A stretch of DNA of 9,198 nucleotides. Source: Desulfobacteraceae bacterium UBA2771 (GTDB lineage: Bacteria > Desulfobacterota > Desulfobacteria > Desulfobacterales > Desulfosarcinaceae). The DNA lies in assembly GCA_002352605.1 (NCBI GenBank), contig DEIP01000132.1, positions 1 to 9,198 of the forward strand, written 5' to 3'. Of the stretch, positions 1 to 7,356 are shown one piece after another; the stretch's first letter is position 1; each line of letters begins with the position of its first letter. The translations under genes and the position numbers were made by a program. The notes under the pieces are model-generated. The model had not been told where the DNA came from. It saw only the letters and a list, made by a program, of their open reading frames with translations, and made no database searches.

Positions 1-106
1 TTATTTTTGAGCGAACCCTTAGCGCATCATCAGGGCGTCTTCTCATCTTCACGGAATGAAGACGAAGGCCCCATTACAGCGGGTACGAATATTTCCCCTG
101 AAAACA

Positions 107-2008
107 CTACGACAGATCACGGGCTTCCAGATTTTCCCATCGGGAAAAGGCGTCTTGAAGGTCTTTTTCAATCTGGAGCAATTCACTTTTTTGGGCGGCG
201 ATATGCACACCCTCCTGCCGGTAAAGATCCGGGACGGACATGGTCTGAAACAGTTCCTGTTGACGGGCTTCCAATGATTCGATCCGGCCGGGCAACGACT
301 CCAGTTCCCGTTTTTCCATGTACCCGAGTTTTTTACGGATGACCGCCGTGGGCGCAACGGCTTTCTTTACCCTGTCCGCTTCCGATTTTTCAGGTGTTGC
401 CGGAACCTTTTCCGGTCGTTGGACCAACCAATCGTCGTATCCGCCGGCGTATCCTTCAATACGGCCAGCCCCTTCGAAAACCAGTGTACTGGTGACCACA
501 TTGTTGACAAAGGTCCTGTCGTGGCTGACCAAAAGCACCGTACCGCCGTAGTCGAGCAGCAGTTCTTCGAGGAGTTCAAGGGTTTCAACATCCAGGTCGT
601 TGGTGGGTTCATCCATCACCAGGACATTGGCGGGCCGGGCGAAGAGTTTGGCCAGCAGCAGTCGGTTCTTCTCACCACCCGAGAGCACCCACACGGGGGT
701 GCGGGCCCGCTGGGGCGAAAATAGAAAATCCTTGAGGTAACCGATAATGTGACGTTGTTTACCACCCACATCCAGCATATCACCGTTTGGGGAGACATTT
801 TCCCGGACGGTCTTCTTCTCATCCAGTTGTTCCCGCAACTGGTCAAAATAGAGGACCTCCAGATGGGTACCCCGTTTGATGTGGCCTTGCCGGGATGACA
901 GCTCGCCCAACAGCAGACGGATCAGGGTCGATTTTCCGGCGCCATTGGGCCCCAGGATGCCGATGCGGTCTCCCCGCATGATGGTGCAGGAAAAATTTTT
1001 GACGATAATCTGCGCCCCATAGGCAAAGGTCAGATCCGTTGCCTCGACGACCGTTTTACCACTTCGTCCGGCTTCGTCCAGGGTCATGCGCACCTTGCCG
1101 GTACGGTCCCGCCGACTGCGACGAATCTGGCGAAGTTTTTCCAATGCCCGCACCCGCCCTTCGTTGCGGGTGCGGCGTGCCTTGATGCCCTGTCGGATCC
1201 ACGCTTCCTCGACAGACAACTTTTTGTCGAACCTGGCGTCACCCTTTTCTTCGGCATCCAGGCGTTCCTGGCCGCGCCGCAAATAGGTATCGTAATCGCA
1301 GCCCCAGGAATGCACAATGCCCCGTTCGATTTCCAGGATGCGTGTGGCCAGGCGACGGATCATCATGCGATCGTGGGTGATCAGAACCAGGGTACCGTTC
1401 CATTTAAGCAGGAACGCTTCCAGCCAGCCGATGGCCGCCACATCCAGGTGGTTCGTGGGTTCGTCCAGCAACAGGATATCCGGCTGTGACACCAGTACTG
1501 CGGCCAACAATACCTGCCGTTTCATACCGGCGGAAAAGGTACTCACCTCCCCGTCAGCCGCCAGATTCATCTGAGAGATGATGCGCGTCACCTGCTGCTG
1601 AATCCGCCAACCGTCTTCGCTGTCGATGGTCTGTTGCAGGGCCATCAGTTTTTTCTGGGTGTTCGCGGCCGTAGCGCCCGATTCGTTCAGATCGCATAGG
1701 CGGCGGTACGTCACCAGATGCTCCCCCCGCAATCCCATCCCCCGGCAGATTACATCAAACACGGTTCCTTGAAGGTTTTCGGGAACCCCCTGGGACAAAC
1801 CGCTCACCGTAACGCCCTGGGACCGCATCACCTTACCGCTATCCGGCGGCAGGCCACCGCCGATAATGCCCATGAGGGTGGTTTTACCGGCACCGTTTCT
1901 GCCCAACAGGCAAATCCGTTCACCGTGCGCCACCGTCAGGTTCACCCGGTCCAGCAAGGGTTCAGCACCATAGCTCATGCAAATATCACGAAGGGAAATC
2001 AGTGCCAT
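107..2008 (-). CDS. uup: ABC-F family ATPase Uup
   Basis: A 633-residue soluble protein with two ABC ATPase domains and no membrane segments, the ABC-F layout; length matches Uup (about 635). Domain 1 has Walker A GRNGAGKT (36-43), Walker B with DEPTNHLD (182-189) and switch His in THD (211-213). The linker carries the Uup-like RQGIKARRTRNEGRVRAL (272-289). Domain 2 has GPNGAGKS (353-360), LSGGE (442-446), DEPTNDLD (466-473) and SHD (495-497). A charged C-terminal region (about 555-630), probably coiled coil, resembles the Uup DNA-binding tail. ABC-F proteins act at the ribosome; Uup is also linked to transposon precise excision and branched-DNA handling. Oddity: the first signature reads FSAGM (158-162) instead of LSGG. 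The ATG at 2008 is the natural N-terminus (MALISL), though its Shine-Dalgarno is weak. It lies 80 nt after the methyltransferase gene, same strand. Identification is secure; cellular role is inferred from the family. Confidence 0.95.
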   Translation of the reverse strand: MALISLRDICMSYGAEPLLDRVNLTVAHGERICLLGRNGAGKTTLMGIIGGGLPPDSGKVMRSQGVTVSGLSQGVPENLQGTVFDVICRGMGLRGEHLVTYRRLCDLNESGATAANTQKKLMALQQTIDSEDGWRIQQQVTRIISQMNLAADGEVSTFSAGMKRQVLLAAVLVSQPDILLLDEPTNHLDVAAIGWLEAFLLKWNGTLVLITHDRMMIRRLATRILEIERGIVHSWGCDYDTYLRRGQERLDAEEKGDARFDKKLSVEEAWIRQGIKARRTRNEGRVRALEKLRQIRRSRRDRTGKVRMTLDEAGRSGKTVVEATDLTFAYGAQIIVKNFSCTIMRGDRIGILGPNGAGKSTLIRLLLGELSSRQGHIKRGTHLEVLYFDQLREQLDEKKTVRENVSPNGDMLDVGGKQRHIIGYLKDFLFSPQRARTPVWVLSGGEKNRLLLAKLFARPANVLVMDEPTNDLDVETLELLEELLLDYGGTVLLVSHDRTFVNNVVTSTLVFEGAGRIEGYAGGYDDWLVQRPEKVPATPEKSEADRVKKAVAPTAVIRKKLGYMEKRELESLPGRIESLEARQQELFQTMSVPDLYRQEGVHIAAQKSELLQIEKDLQDAFSRWENLEARDLS

Positions 2009-2046
2009 TAGATTGCCACGTGCCGTTTCATTGGGAAGAATTAGCC

Positions 2047-2067
2047 GAAATCATTATAATGGATTTC
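2047..2067 (-). promoter_or_regulatory. Candidate -10 box inside a small inverted repeat, upstream of uup
   Basis: Between the methyltransferase stop and the uup ATG, the minus strand carries a perfect TATAAT at 2058-2053, about 45 nt before the uup start. It is flanked by 6-bp complementary arms (GAAATC 2047-2052 and GATTTC 2062-2067), and the core CATTATAATG is itself a palindrome. No -35 is well placed: TTGAGG (2085-2080) is 21 nt away, too far for a standard promoter. It could be a weak or activator-dependent uup promoter, an operator, or chance AT-rich sequence. Confidence 0.3.
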
Positions 2068-2088
2068 CATCGCTTAACGCCTCAATTC

Positions 2089-3228
2089 CTAATAAATGGC
2101 GTACTTGACCAATCGTCCGTCCAGGCCCCCGTTTCGCAACGGTTTTTTCCATGACGGTTTCAACCCGATGCGTTTGATCATTTCCCGATCGCCGAAATAG
2201 ACGTACGCCTCCGATCCCTTGCAGCGTTGCTTTAGAAAGTCACCCAGACGCCGGTAGATGTCGTCCGGGCGCTCCTGGCCCTTCATGCGGATGCCGTATG
2301 GCGGGTTGCAGAGGATGACCCGGTTCTCCAACTGTTCGATTTGCGAAAAATCCATTTTCAAGACGTTGACCCTGCGTGCATGGGGAATCATCTTGCAGTT
2401 GGCCCGGGTCGCCGAAACGGCTCGCTGATCGATGTCACTGGCGTAAATCAGTCGGTCCGATAGTTTTCGAATCCGGTTGTCCGCCTCGTCCTTGACGGTT
2501 TTCCATCGCTTTTGATCGTAGTCGGGAAGCCGTTGAAAACCAAACCCGCGGCGAAGATATCCCGCGGGAATACGGCAATAGGCCATGGTTGCCTCGACAA
2601 TCAGGGTGCCGCTGCCGCACATGGGATCCGCCAGGGGCACCCGACCGTCCCAACCGGACAGACGCACCATGGCGGCGCCAACGGTTTCTTGCATGGGGGC
2701 GTCCACGCTTCGCGTTCGGTATCCCCGACGGTGCAGGCTGCCGCCGGAGGTGTCGATGCTTATGGTTCCCCTGTCCTTCTCCAAATGGAGGTTAATCCAA
2801 AGGTCCGGGGTACGTGGATCGACATTCGGCCGCCTGCCGAATCCATCCCGGAATTGGTCGGCTACCGCATCCTTGAGCTTCAGGCCGGCAAACTGGGAAT
2901 GGGGCACCGTGCTGCCGGCGGTACTGGCAAATACGGCAAAGGTCTGATCCAGGCTGAAAAAAAGCGGCCAGTCGATGCTTCGGGCAGCCCGGTAGATGGC
3001 CGCGGCGTCCGCGCAGGCAAATGATTTCACCGGCGCAAGGACCCGGGTACACAACCGGGTGCAGTAATTGATCCGGTAAAGTGCCGTCCGATCCGCTTGG
3101 AAAAAGATGCCGCGACGAATAGGCCGCGTATTAACCGCACCCAGTTCAACCAGTTCCTCAGCCCCGATCGTTTCGAGACCGTCGGCGATCTGGGCGAAAT
3201 AGGTGTCGTTTCTCTGATAGTCGAGCAT
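2089..3228 (-). CDS. THUMP-domain class I SAM-dependent RNA methyltransferase (RlmL N-half / YpsC type)
   Basis: Predicted N2-guanosine methyltransferase for RNA, most likely 23S rRNA, by similarity to the first half of E. coli RlmL and to B. subtilis YpsC. The 379-residue product has an N-terminal ferredoxin-like/THUMP region (about 1-160), then a Rossmann methyltransferase domain. SAM motif I is DPMCGSGTLIVEA (201-213), the acidic motif is ASDID (263-267), and the catalytic motif is NPPYG (308-312), the N-P-P-Y/F type used on exocyclic amines. The length fits the one-domain form; the second RlmK-like methyltransferase domain of enterobacterial RlmL is absent. I chose ATG 3228 over the in-frame 3264 because AGGTGG (3241-3236) sits 7 nt upstream and the family N-terminus resembles MLDYQRNDTYFA. 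The gene follows the helicase by 141 nt, which suits a shared role in rRNA maturation. The exact target base cannot be told from sequence. Confidence 0.9.
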   Translation of the reverse strand: MLDYQRNDTYFAQIADGLETIGAEELVELGAVNTRPIRRGIFFQADRTALYRINYCTRLCTRVLAPVKSFACADAAAIYRAARSIDWPLFFSLDQTFAVFASTAGSTVPHSQFAGLKLKDAVADQFRDGFGRRPNVDPRTPDLWINLHLEKDRGTISIDTSGGSLHRRGYRTRSVDAPMQETVGAAMVRLSGWDGRVPLADPMCGSGTLIVEATMAYCRIPAGYLRRGFGFQRLPDYDQKRWKTVKDEADNRIRKLSDRLIYASDIDQRAVSATRANCKMIPHARRVNVLKMDFSQIEQLENRVILCNPPYGIRMKGQERPDDIYRRLGDFLKQRCKGSEAYVYFGDREMIKRIGLKPSWKKPLRNGGLDGRLVKYAIY

Positions 3229-3235
3229 AGATGGG

Positions 3236-3241
3236 CCACCT
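3236..3241 (-). promoter_or_regulatory. Ribosome binding site deciding the methyltransferase start
   Basis: Minus-strand AGGTGG lies 7 nt before the ATG at 3228. The longer in-frame start at 3264 has only a weak GAAAG-like match, so the shorter protein is preferred. Confidence 0.5.
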
Positions 3242-3369
3242 GCAGGGTCGTTTATCGAAACCATTGCTTTCGATCGGTGATGGTTCTCAAAAGTGATCCT
3301 GCTTCCGGAATGAAAGACGGTTCTTCCAAGGCCCCTGAGGCCGCAGGCAATCCAACTATTTCCACGGGA

Positions 3370-4980
3370 TCATGAAGGCGGTCGCCGTCTTGGCTTTCCC
3401 GATCCGGAGTGGTTGGGGCGGCCGCCACGCTTACGTGACCCGCGGTTGGCGCCGTCTGCCGGGCGCGGTCGCCGCCGGTTTGCCTGCCCTCCTCCGCCGG
3501 AGCCGAACGCGGGTTTGGGTCTGCGCCGTGGCGGTGTCGGTGGCAGTTCCAGATACTGCTCTTCCGGCGGGATACAGTGCAGGGACCGGCCGATGAATTC
3601 CTCGATGGCCGGCAGGTAGAAGGAGTCCTCCTCGCAGGCAAAACTGATGGAGGTACCGGCGGCTCCGGCACGGCCGGTACGTCCGATGCGGTGAACGTAA
3701 TCTTCGGGATCGTGGGGCAAGGTGAAATTGATGACATAGTCCATGTCTTCGATGTGAATGCCTCGTCCAGCCACATCCGTGGCCACCAGCACGCGGATCT
3801 TTCCGGCCTTGAACGCCTCCAGCGTACGGATCCGTTTGTTTTGCGGGACCTCACCGGACAGGACTGCGCAGTTAATCCGGTAGCGATCCAGCGTTTCCGC
3901 CAACCGACGGGTTTCATCGCGCCGATTGCAAAAAACCAGCACCCGCCGAAGATTTTTCTGGGTGATGATATTGTAGGTCAGGGCGAACTTTTCGTCGGTG
4001 GTGACGATGTAGACCACCTGATCCACGGTATCCACGGCCACCTGCGTCGGTTCGATCTCGACGGAGACCGGATCACGTGTCCAACTGGCACTCAAGCGGG
4101 TGACCTCCGGCGTGAGCGTGGCACTGAAAAACAGGGTCTGGCGCTTGTCTTTGTGGGGCGTGCTGAATACGATCTGGCGCACATCCGGGATGAATCCCAT
4201 GTCGAGCATGCGATCCGCCTCATCGAGGATCAGCATCTCCACTTGTTTCAGATCCAGATCCCTGCGGCGCTTGAAATCCAGCAGCCGTCCCGGTGTGGCC
4301 ACCACGATGTCCACGGGTTTCCCGTGCAACTGCCGCCTCTGCTTTTCGTAATCCATCCCGCCGAATACGCTGACGATGGAAAAGGGACAGTAGGTGGACA
4401 AGAGATTGGCTTCGTCGGCAATCTGTAAAACCAGTTCACGAGTCGGGGCGATGATGAGCACCCGGGGCTTGCCGGCGGGTCTTTTCCCCGCTTTGGGACT
4501 TTCCAGCATGCGGGTGAGCACGGTAATGAGAAAGGCGGCGGTCTTGCCGGTACCGGTCTGGGCACGGCCGAATGCGTCCCGCCCCTTTAAGGTGGACGGC
4601 ATGATCTCGGCCTGGATGGGGGTGCAGTATTTAAACTTGGCATCGGCAACGGCATGTAGGATCGGATCGGGAAGATTCAGGTCGTGGAACCGGGTCTTCC
4701 CCGTTTCCTCCGACACCTGATAGAGACCCGGGTCCCATCTGACGGCGGGTTCATCTGTTTTGCTCGGCTTTTTCCGCGACGGCCTATCGGGAACGACTTT
4801 GCGTTTTTCATCCGCGCCTTTAGGTCTTTGGCGCGGGAAAGGCCTTTTCTTTGGTCCGGAACGGGGGTCCGTTTGTTTTTCGGTTGTCGGTGATCCGGCC
4901 TTTTCTGAAGGTCCATCGGTATCGGAGCGATCGTTGTCGAATAGCCTGCCCCGTATGGCGTTAATCAGTTTTTTTATCAA
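3370..4980 (-). CDS. rhlB: DEAD-box ATP-dependent RNA helicase, RhlB type
   Basis: A 536-residue cytoplasmic RNA helicase. The motifs are in order: Q motif (F98 with CTPIQ 119-123), motif I AQTGTGKT (140-147), Ia PTRELVLQ (179-186), Ib TPGR (229-232), II DEAD (253-256), III SAT (286-288), V ATDVAGRGIH (400-409) and VI HRIGRTGRAG (430-439). The stretch after motif VI (ISFACEEDSFYLPAIEEFIG, 445-464) closely follows E. coli RhlB, the degradosome-associated helicase, so I favour RhlB over RhlE, DeaD or SrmB. An N-terminal extension of about 95 residues, Lys/Arg/Pro-rich, and a C-terminal tail (from about 480) rich in Arg, Gly and Pro make it longer than E. coli RhlB (421). Such tails usually add nonspecific RNA binding. 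The start is a TTG at 4980, two codons after an in-frame stop; MIKKLINAIRG looks like a genuine N-terminus, but no close Shine-Dalgarno is seen. A degradosome role is inferred. Confidence 0.92.
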   Translation of the reverse strand: MIKKLINAIRGRLFDNDRSDTDGPSEKAGSPTTEKQTDPRSGPKKRPFPRQRPKGADEKRKVVPDRPSRKKPSKTDEPAVRWDPGLYQVSEETGKTRFHDLNLPDPILHAVADAKFKYCTPIQAEIMPSTLKGRDAFGRAQTGTGKTAAFLITVLTRMLESPKAGKRPAGKPRVLIIAPTRELVLQIADEANLLSTYCPFSIVSVFGGMDYEKQRRQLHGKPVDIVVATPGRLLDFKRRRDLDLKQVEMLILDEADRMLDMGFIPDVRQIVFSTPHKDKRQTLFFSATLTPEVTRLSASWTRDPVSVEIEPTQVAVDTVDQVVYIVTTDEKFALTYNIITQKNLRRVLVFCNRRDETRRLAETLDRYRINCAVLSGEVPQNKRIRTLEAFKAGKIRVLVATDVAGRGIHIEDMDYVINFTLPHDPEDYVHRIGRTGRAGAAGTSISFACEEDSFYLPAIEEFIGRSLHCIPPEEQYLELPPTPPRRRPKPAFGSGGGGQANRRRPRPADGANRGSRKRGGRPNHSGSGKPRRRPPS

Positions 4981-5036
4981 AATTCAGCTAACCCGCAATT
5001 CCTTTCATTCTTTCGACGGCCGAATGGGGTGTATCC

Positions 5037-5168
5037 ATGCAGCTACTGTCGTCCACCTCAAAAATTCAGGCCTTTGCTCAGCGCCCGGGCCAATATACGA
5101 GGATCAACCTCGAATTGCAAGGGCTATCGGCCGATCGGTTCTTCAGCAGCCGCCGACCACCCGGATAA
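5037..5168 (+). CDS. Doubtful 43-codon ORF in the gap between the helicase and the Cys-motif protein
   Basis: An ATG-started ORF on the opposite strand to its neighbours, preceded by GGGGT 7 nt upstream. It reads as MQLLSSTSKIQAF at the start, continues with a plausible soluble composition and ends in SSRRPPG before TAA. I recognise no family. The composition is protein-like rather than random, so it may be a small gene or the surviving 5' end of a longer gene. It may equally be chance, since the gap has open frames in several phases. No clear promoter was found. Confidence 0.2.
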   Translation: MQLLSSTSKIQAFAQRPGQYTRINLELQGLSADRFFSSRRPPG

Positions 5169-5235
5169 CTGTTCGACCAAAAGTCATCATCCCATGCGTC
5201 ACCGTTCGGGAAGCGATTGTAAGGTCCTGCGGGTG

Positions 5236-5259
5236 GAACCGGATTCATCCATCCGGTTC
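5236..5259 (-). repeat. Perfect 9-bp inverted repeat (hairpin) across the stop codon of the Cys-motif protein gene
   Basis: The arms GAACCGGAT (5236-5244) and ATCCGGTTC (5251-5259) are exactly complementary around a 6-nt loop. In the minus-strand mRNA the stem begins in the codons for the final Glu-Pro-Asp, the loop contains the first bases of the TGA stop (5247-5245), and the second arm is untranslated. No U-run follows on either strand, so it is not a classical intrinsic terminator. It could protect the 3' end or act with Rho. Confidence 0.55.
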
Positions 5260-5949
5260 GCTCTCAAACAGGTGGGCGATGGTGGTCAGGCTGAAATCCA
5301 TTTCCATTGAGAGAAACTGGGATATGGAGTGCAAGGTGATAATGGCATTTTTATCCGCATCCCGGTTCCCCAGGCTGCGAATGCGCGCCAAAAGGCCCTC
5401 GTTAACCAGTTGCACGCGGGCGTAGCTCTTTTCGAGCTTATCGAAATCAAAGCTGTTCACCCGGCCCTTTTTATATTCAAAATACTGGCATAGCAGAAAC
5501 AGCGACGTGCTGCGGGCCGTGGTCTCTTCAACGGATGAAAAAGGCAGATGAAATCGGGCCATGGGTTTGAGAAAATTCATCACCGGGCAGTTGCTGGTGG
5601 CCATGACGATGCCGAACACCGAGGTCAAGCCCTCCATGGCCGAGGTTTTTTTGGAATAGGTACGGTCGACGGTTTCACAGACGACCATGCAGTTTTTATG
5701 GGAAAGAATATCTTTAAACCGATCCACCAGTTCCGTGATGTTCACGGCAATGGGGCAATACAGATTCGTCCGGGGAGACAGGGGACAACATTGGCACTGT
5801 TTATATGACAGCAGGGTCCATGGCGGATAGGGCTCGGCATGCACCGGCGTCATGGTCAGGGTAATCGGATCCAGGGCGATGTGAAAGTGGGTGCTCTGGC
5901 CGTCCTCCAGTTCGATGTGATAGTTGAACCGATATGCGTCTTCATTCAT
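5245..5949 (-). CDS. Uncharacterised conserved-looking protein with Cys cluster (possibly DUF6901-like)
   Basis: A 234-residue protein of unknown function. There is no signal peptide or membrane segment, so it is probably cytoplasmic. The N-terminus (about 4-45) looks like a small beta-sheet module: a run of alternating strands ending in LDPITL. It is followed by a Cys cluster, C52-x-C54-C55-P-L with C65-P-I-A ten residues later, which could bind zinc or another metal. The middle is mostly helical (70-190), with further Cys at 87, 91, 121 and 154. The pattern MATSNCPVMNFLKPMARFHL (116-135) looks too ordered to be noncoding. I have a faint memory of similar proteins as a DUF6901-type family in sulfate-reducing deltaproteobacteria, which I could not verify. 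Start ATG 5949 is supported by AGGAAGAG (5963-5956), 6 nt upstream. It stands apart from both flanking genes by 127 and 264 nt, so it may be monocistronic. Confidence 0.8.
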   Translation of the reverse strand: MNEDAYRFNYHIELEDGQSTHFHIALDPITLTMTPVHAEPYPPWTLLSYKQCQCCPLSPRTNLYCPIAVNITELVDRFKDILSHKNCMVVCETVDRTYSKKTSAMEGLTSVFGIVMATSNCPVMNFLKPMARFHLPFSSVEETTARSTSLFLLCQYFEYKKGRVNSFDFDKLEKSYARVQLVNEGLLARIRSLGNRDADKNAIITLHSISQFLSMEMDFSLTTIAHLFESEPDG

Positions 5950-5955
5950 GGGCGT

Positions 5956-5963
5956 CTCTTCCT
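5956..5963 (-). promoter_or_regulatory. Strong Shine-Dalgarno for the Cys-motif protein
   Basis: Minus-strand AGGAAGAG ends 6 nt before the ATG at 5949, the best purine-rich match upstream of any minus-strand gene here. It supports both this start and the reality of the gene. Confidence 0.5.
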
Positions 5964-6009
5964 ACACACAGGGTAATCATGGCCCAAAGGACCCGGCCTT
6001 CTTGTGGTA

Positions 6010-6030
6010 GCGTAAACGCAAATATTACGC
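6010..6030. repeat. Short inverted repeat in the leader of the Cys-motif gene
   Basis: GCGTAA (6010-6015) and TTACGC (6025-6030) are perfect complements separated by 9 nt, in the 127-bp gap between the permease stop and the next start. An imperfect minus-strand promoter overlaps it (TTGGAC 6048-6043, TAATAT 6027-6022, only 15 nt apart). It could be an operator-like site or chance. Confidence 0.25.
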
Positions 6031-6076
6031 CAATGTTTGGGCGTCCAACCTGGGTTGAGCGATTGTCGAGTCGGGT

Positions 6077-7312
6077 TCAGCCATAGCGAATCCCATCCAC
6101 CGGATCGAGGGCCGACGCACTGGCCGCCGGATACAAGGTGGCCAGAAAACAGATCACCACCGTGGAAAACCCGATGATGAGGAGATCAATGGGTTGCAGG
6201 CTCACCGGCAAGGTGGTCAGAAAGTATACATCTCCGGGTAATTTAATGAACGGGTACCGTTTCAAAATGCTGCACAAGACAACACCCAGAATGCCGCCAA
6301 TGGCCGTCCCCAGGCAACCGATGACCAGTCCATTGAACACGAAGATCCGCCGGATATGCCGATTGGTGGCCCCGAGGGTCTTTAAAATAGCGATATCCCG
6401 TGTCTTTTCCATTACCATCATGATCAGGGCACTGGCGATGTTGAACGCGGCCACAAGCACAATTAGCGTCAAAATAATAAACATCACCGTCTTTTGAAGC
6501 CGCAGCATGGAAAACAGGTTACGGTTCATCTGCATCCAGTCCCGTGCCCAGAAGGGAAAGCCGATGCGGGCAACGATGGCGGCGGCAATTGGTTTGGCCT
6601 GGTAAATATCGGTAACGCGCACCTCCAGGCCGGTGGCTTGGCCCGGCATCTGAAGCAGGCGCTGAGCGACGTCGAGCCGTACGAAGGACATGGCGCCATC
6701 ATATTCGTTCATCCCCGTTTCAAAAATGCCGGCCACGGAAAAACGCATCACCGTAGGCATCTGGTTGACCGCCGCTCCCTTTCCCAGGGGTGATATGAGA
6801 AAAATGGGATCGCCAACGGAAACCTTCAGCTTCTCGGCCGTCACCCGACCGATGATCAACCCGGGGGCCCGACCGGCTGACTCGTCAGGGGCGGCATCAT
6901 CGAGCGCATCGGCAAGGGGCGACTGTTTGCCGACAAAAATGGGCGGGCCCGGCCGGGACGAATCGAGCGCCTTCAGCACCGCCCCGGTCACCCCGTGGGG
7001 GCTTCGCAGCATCACCTGTGTATAAATAAACGGGATGGCCGATTGGATCCCGTCGATGGATTCGATTGTGGCCACCGTCGCATCGATGTCTGAAACGGAT
7101 TCACCGTACCGCATCACCAACACATGGGACTCGATGCTCAGAATGCGGTTTTGAAGCTCCGATTCGAATCCGGTCATCACGGCGATAACGACGACCAAGG
7201 CCATCACGCCCACAGCGATGCCGGCAATGGCCAAAAAAGTGATCAGCGAAATGAATGCCTGTTTTTGCCGGGCCCGGAGATAACGCGAGCCCACGAACCA
7301 CGTAAAGGACAT
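6077..7312 (-). CDS. LolC/LolE-type lipoprotein-releasing ABC transporter permease
   Basis: A 411-residue inner-membrane permease of the LolC/LolE (FtsX/MacB-like) family, which with the ATPase LolD releases outer-membrane lipoproteins to the carrier LolA. Layout: cytoplasmic N-terminus (MSFTWFVGSRYLRARQK), membrane helix 1 (about 21-46), periplasmic domain (47-272) and three C-terminal helices (about 274-300, 326-350, 374-396). The coupling motif MVMEKTRDIAILKTLGA (299-315) faces LolD, and the C-terminus DPVDGIRYG is typical of the family. LolC and LolE cannot be told apart here; many non-enteric bacteria carry one permease that acts as a homodimer. I set the start at ATG 7312, with AGGA about 10 nt upstream. 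The reading frame stays open upstream, but that extension would overlap the acetyltransferase gene and looks non-conserved. No lolD lies in this window. It starts 44 nt after the acetyltransferase gene. Confidence 0.9.
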   Translation of the reverse strand: MSFTWFVGSRYLRARQKQAFISLITFLAIAGIAVGVMALVVVIAVMTGFESELQNRILSIESHVLVMRYGESVSDIDATVATIESIDGIQSAIPFIYTQVMLRSPHGVTGAVLKALDSSRPGPPIFVGKQSPLADALDDAAPDESAGRAPGLIIGRVTAEKLKVSVGDPIFLISPLGKGAAVNQMPTVMRFSVAGIFETGMNEYDGAMSFVRLDVAQRLLQMPGQATGLEVRVTDIYQAKPIAAAIVARIGFPFWARDWMQMNRNLFSMLRLQKTVMFIILTLIVLVAAFNIASALIMMVMEKTRDIAILKTLGATNRHIRRIFVFNGLVIGCLGTAIGGILGVVLCSILKRYPFIKLPGDVYFLTTLPVSLQPIDLLIIGFSTVVICFLATLYPAASASALDPVDGIRYG

Positions 7313-7356
7313 ATGATATTTTTCCTGGAAAACGAAAGGCGGCGGACCGGACCGCG

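Noticed and set aside
36..64. Hairpin CGTCTTC/GAAGACG downstream of uup as a terminator
   Set aside because: The 7-bp stem has a 15-nt loop and no following U-run on the minus strand, so it does not meet intrinsic terminator criteria.
2512..3024. 170-codon plus-strand ORF opposite the methyltransferase
   Set aside because: Antisense to the conserved SAM-binding region; no supporting signal.
3252..3917. 221-codon minus-strand ORF overlapping the helicase 3' half in another frame
   Set aside because: Low-complexity Arg/Pro/Ser-rich product typical of a shifted frame in GC-rich DNA; the helicase motifs run through the same bases.
3577..4428. 283-codon plus-strand ORF opposite the helicase
   Set aside because: It is antisense to conserved helicase motifs; its composition follows the codon bias of the real gene and no family resemblance is seen.
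5098..5112. Five-base-pair inverted repeat CGAGG/CCTCG in the gap upstream of the helicase
   Set aside because: Too short to separate from chance, and there is no accompanying promoter or T-run.
4760..5425. 221-codon plus-strand ORF spanning the helicase start, the gap and the Cys-motif gene
   Set aside because: It crosses two genes on the opposite strand, and its product looks like translated antisense sequence.
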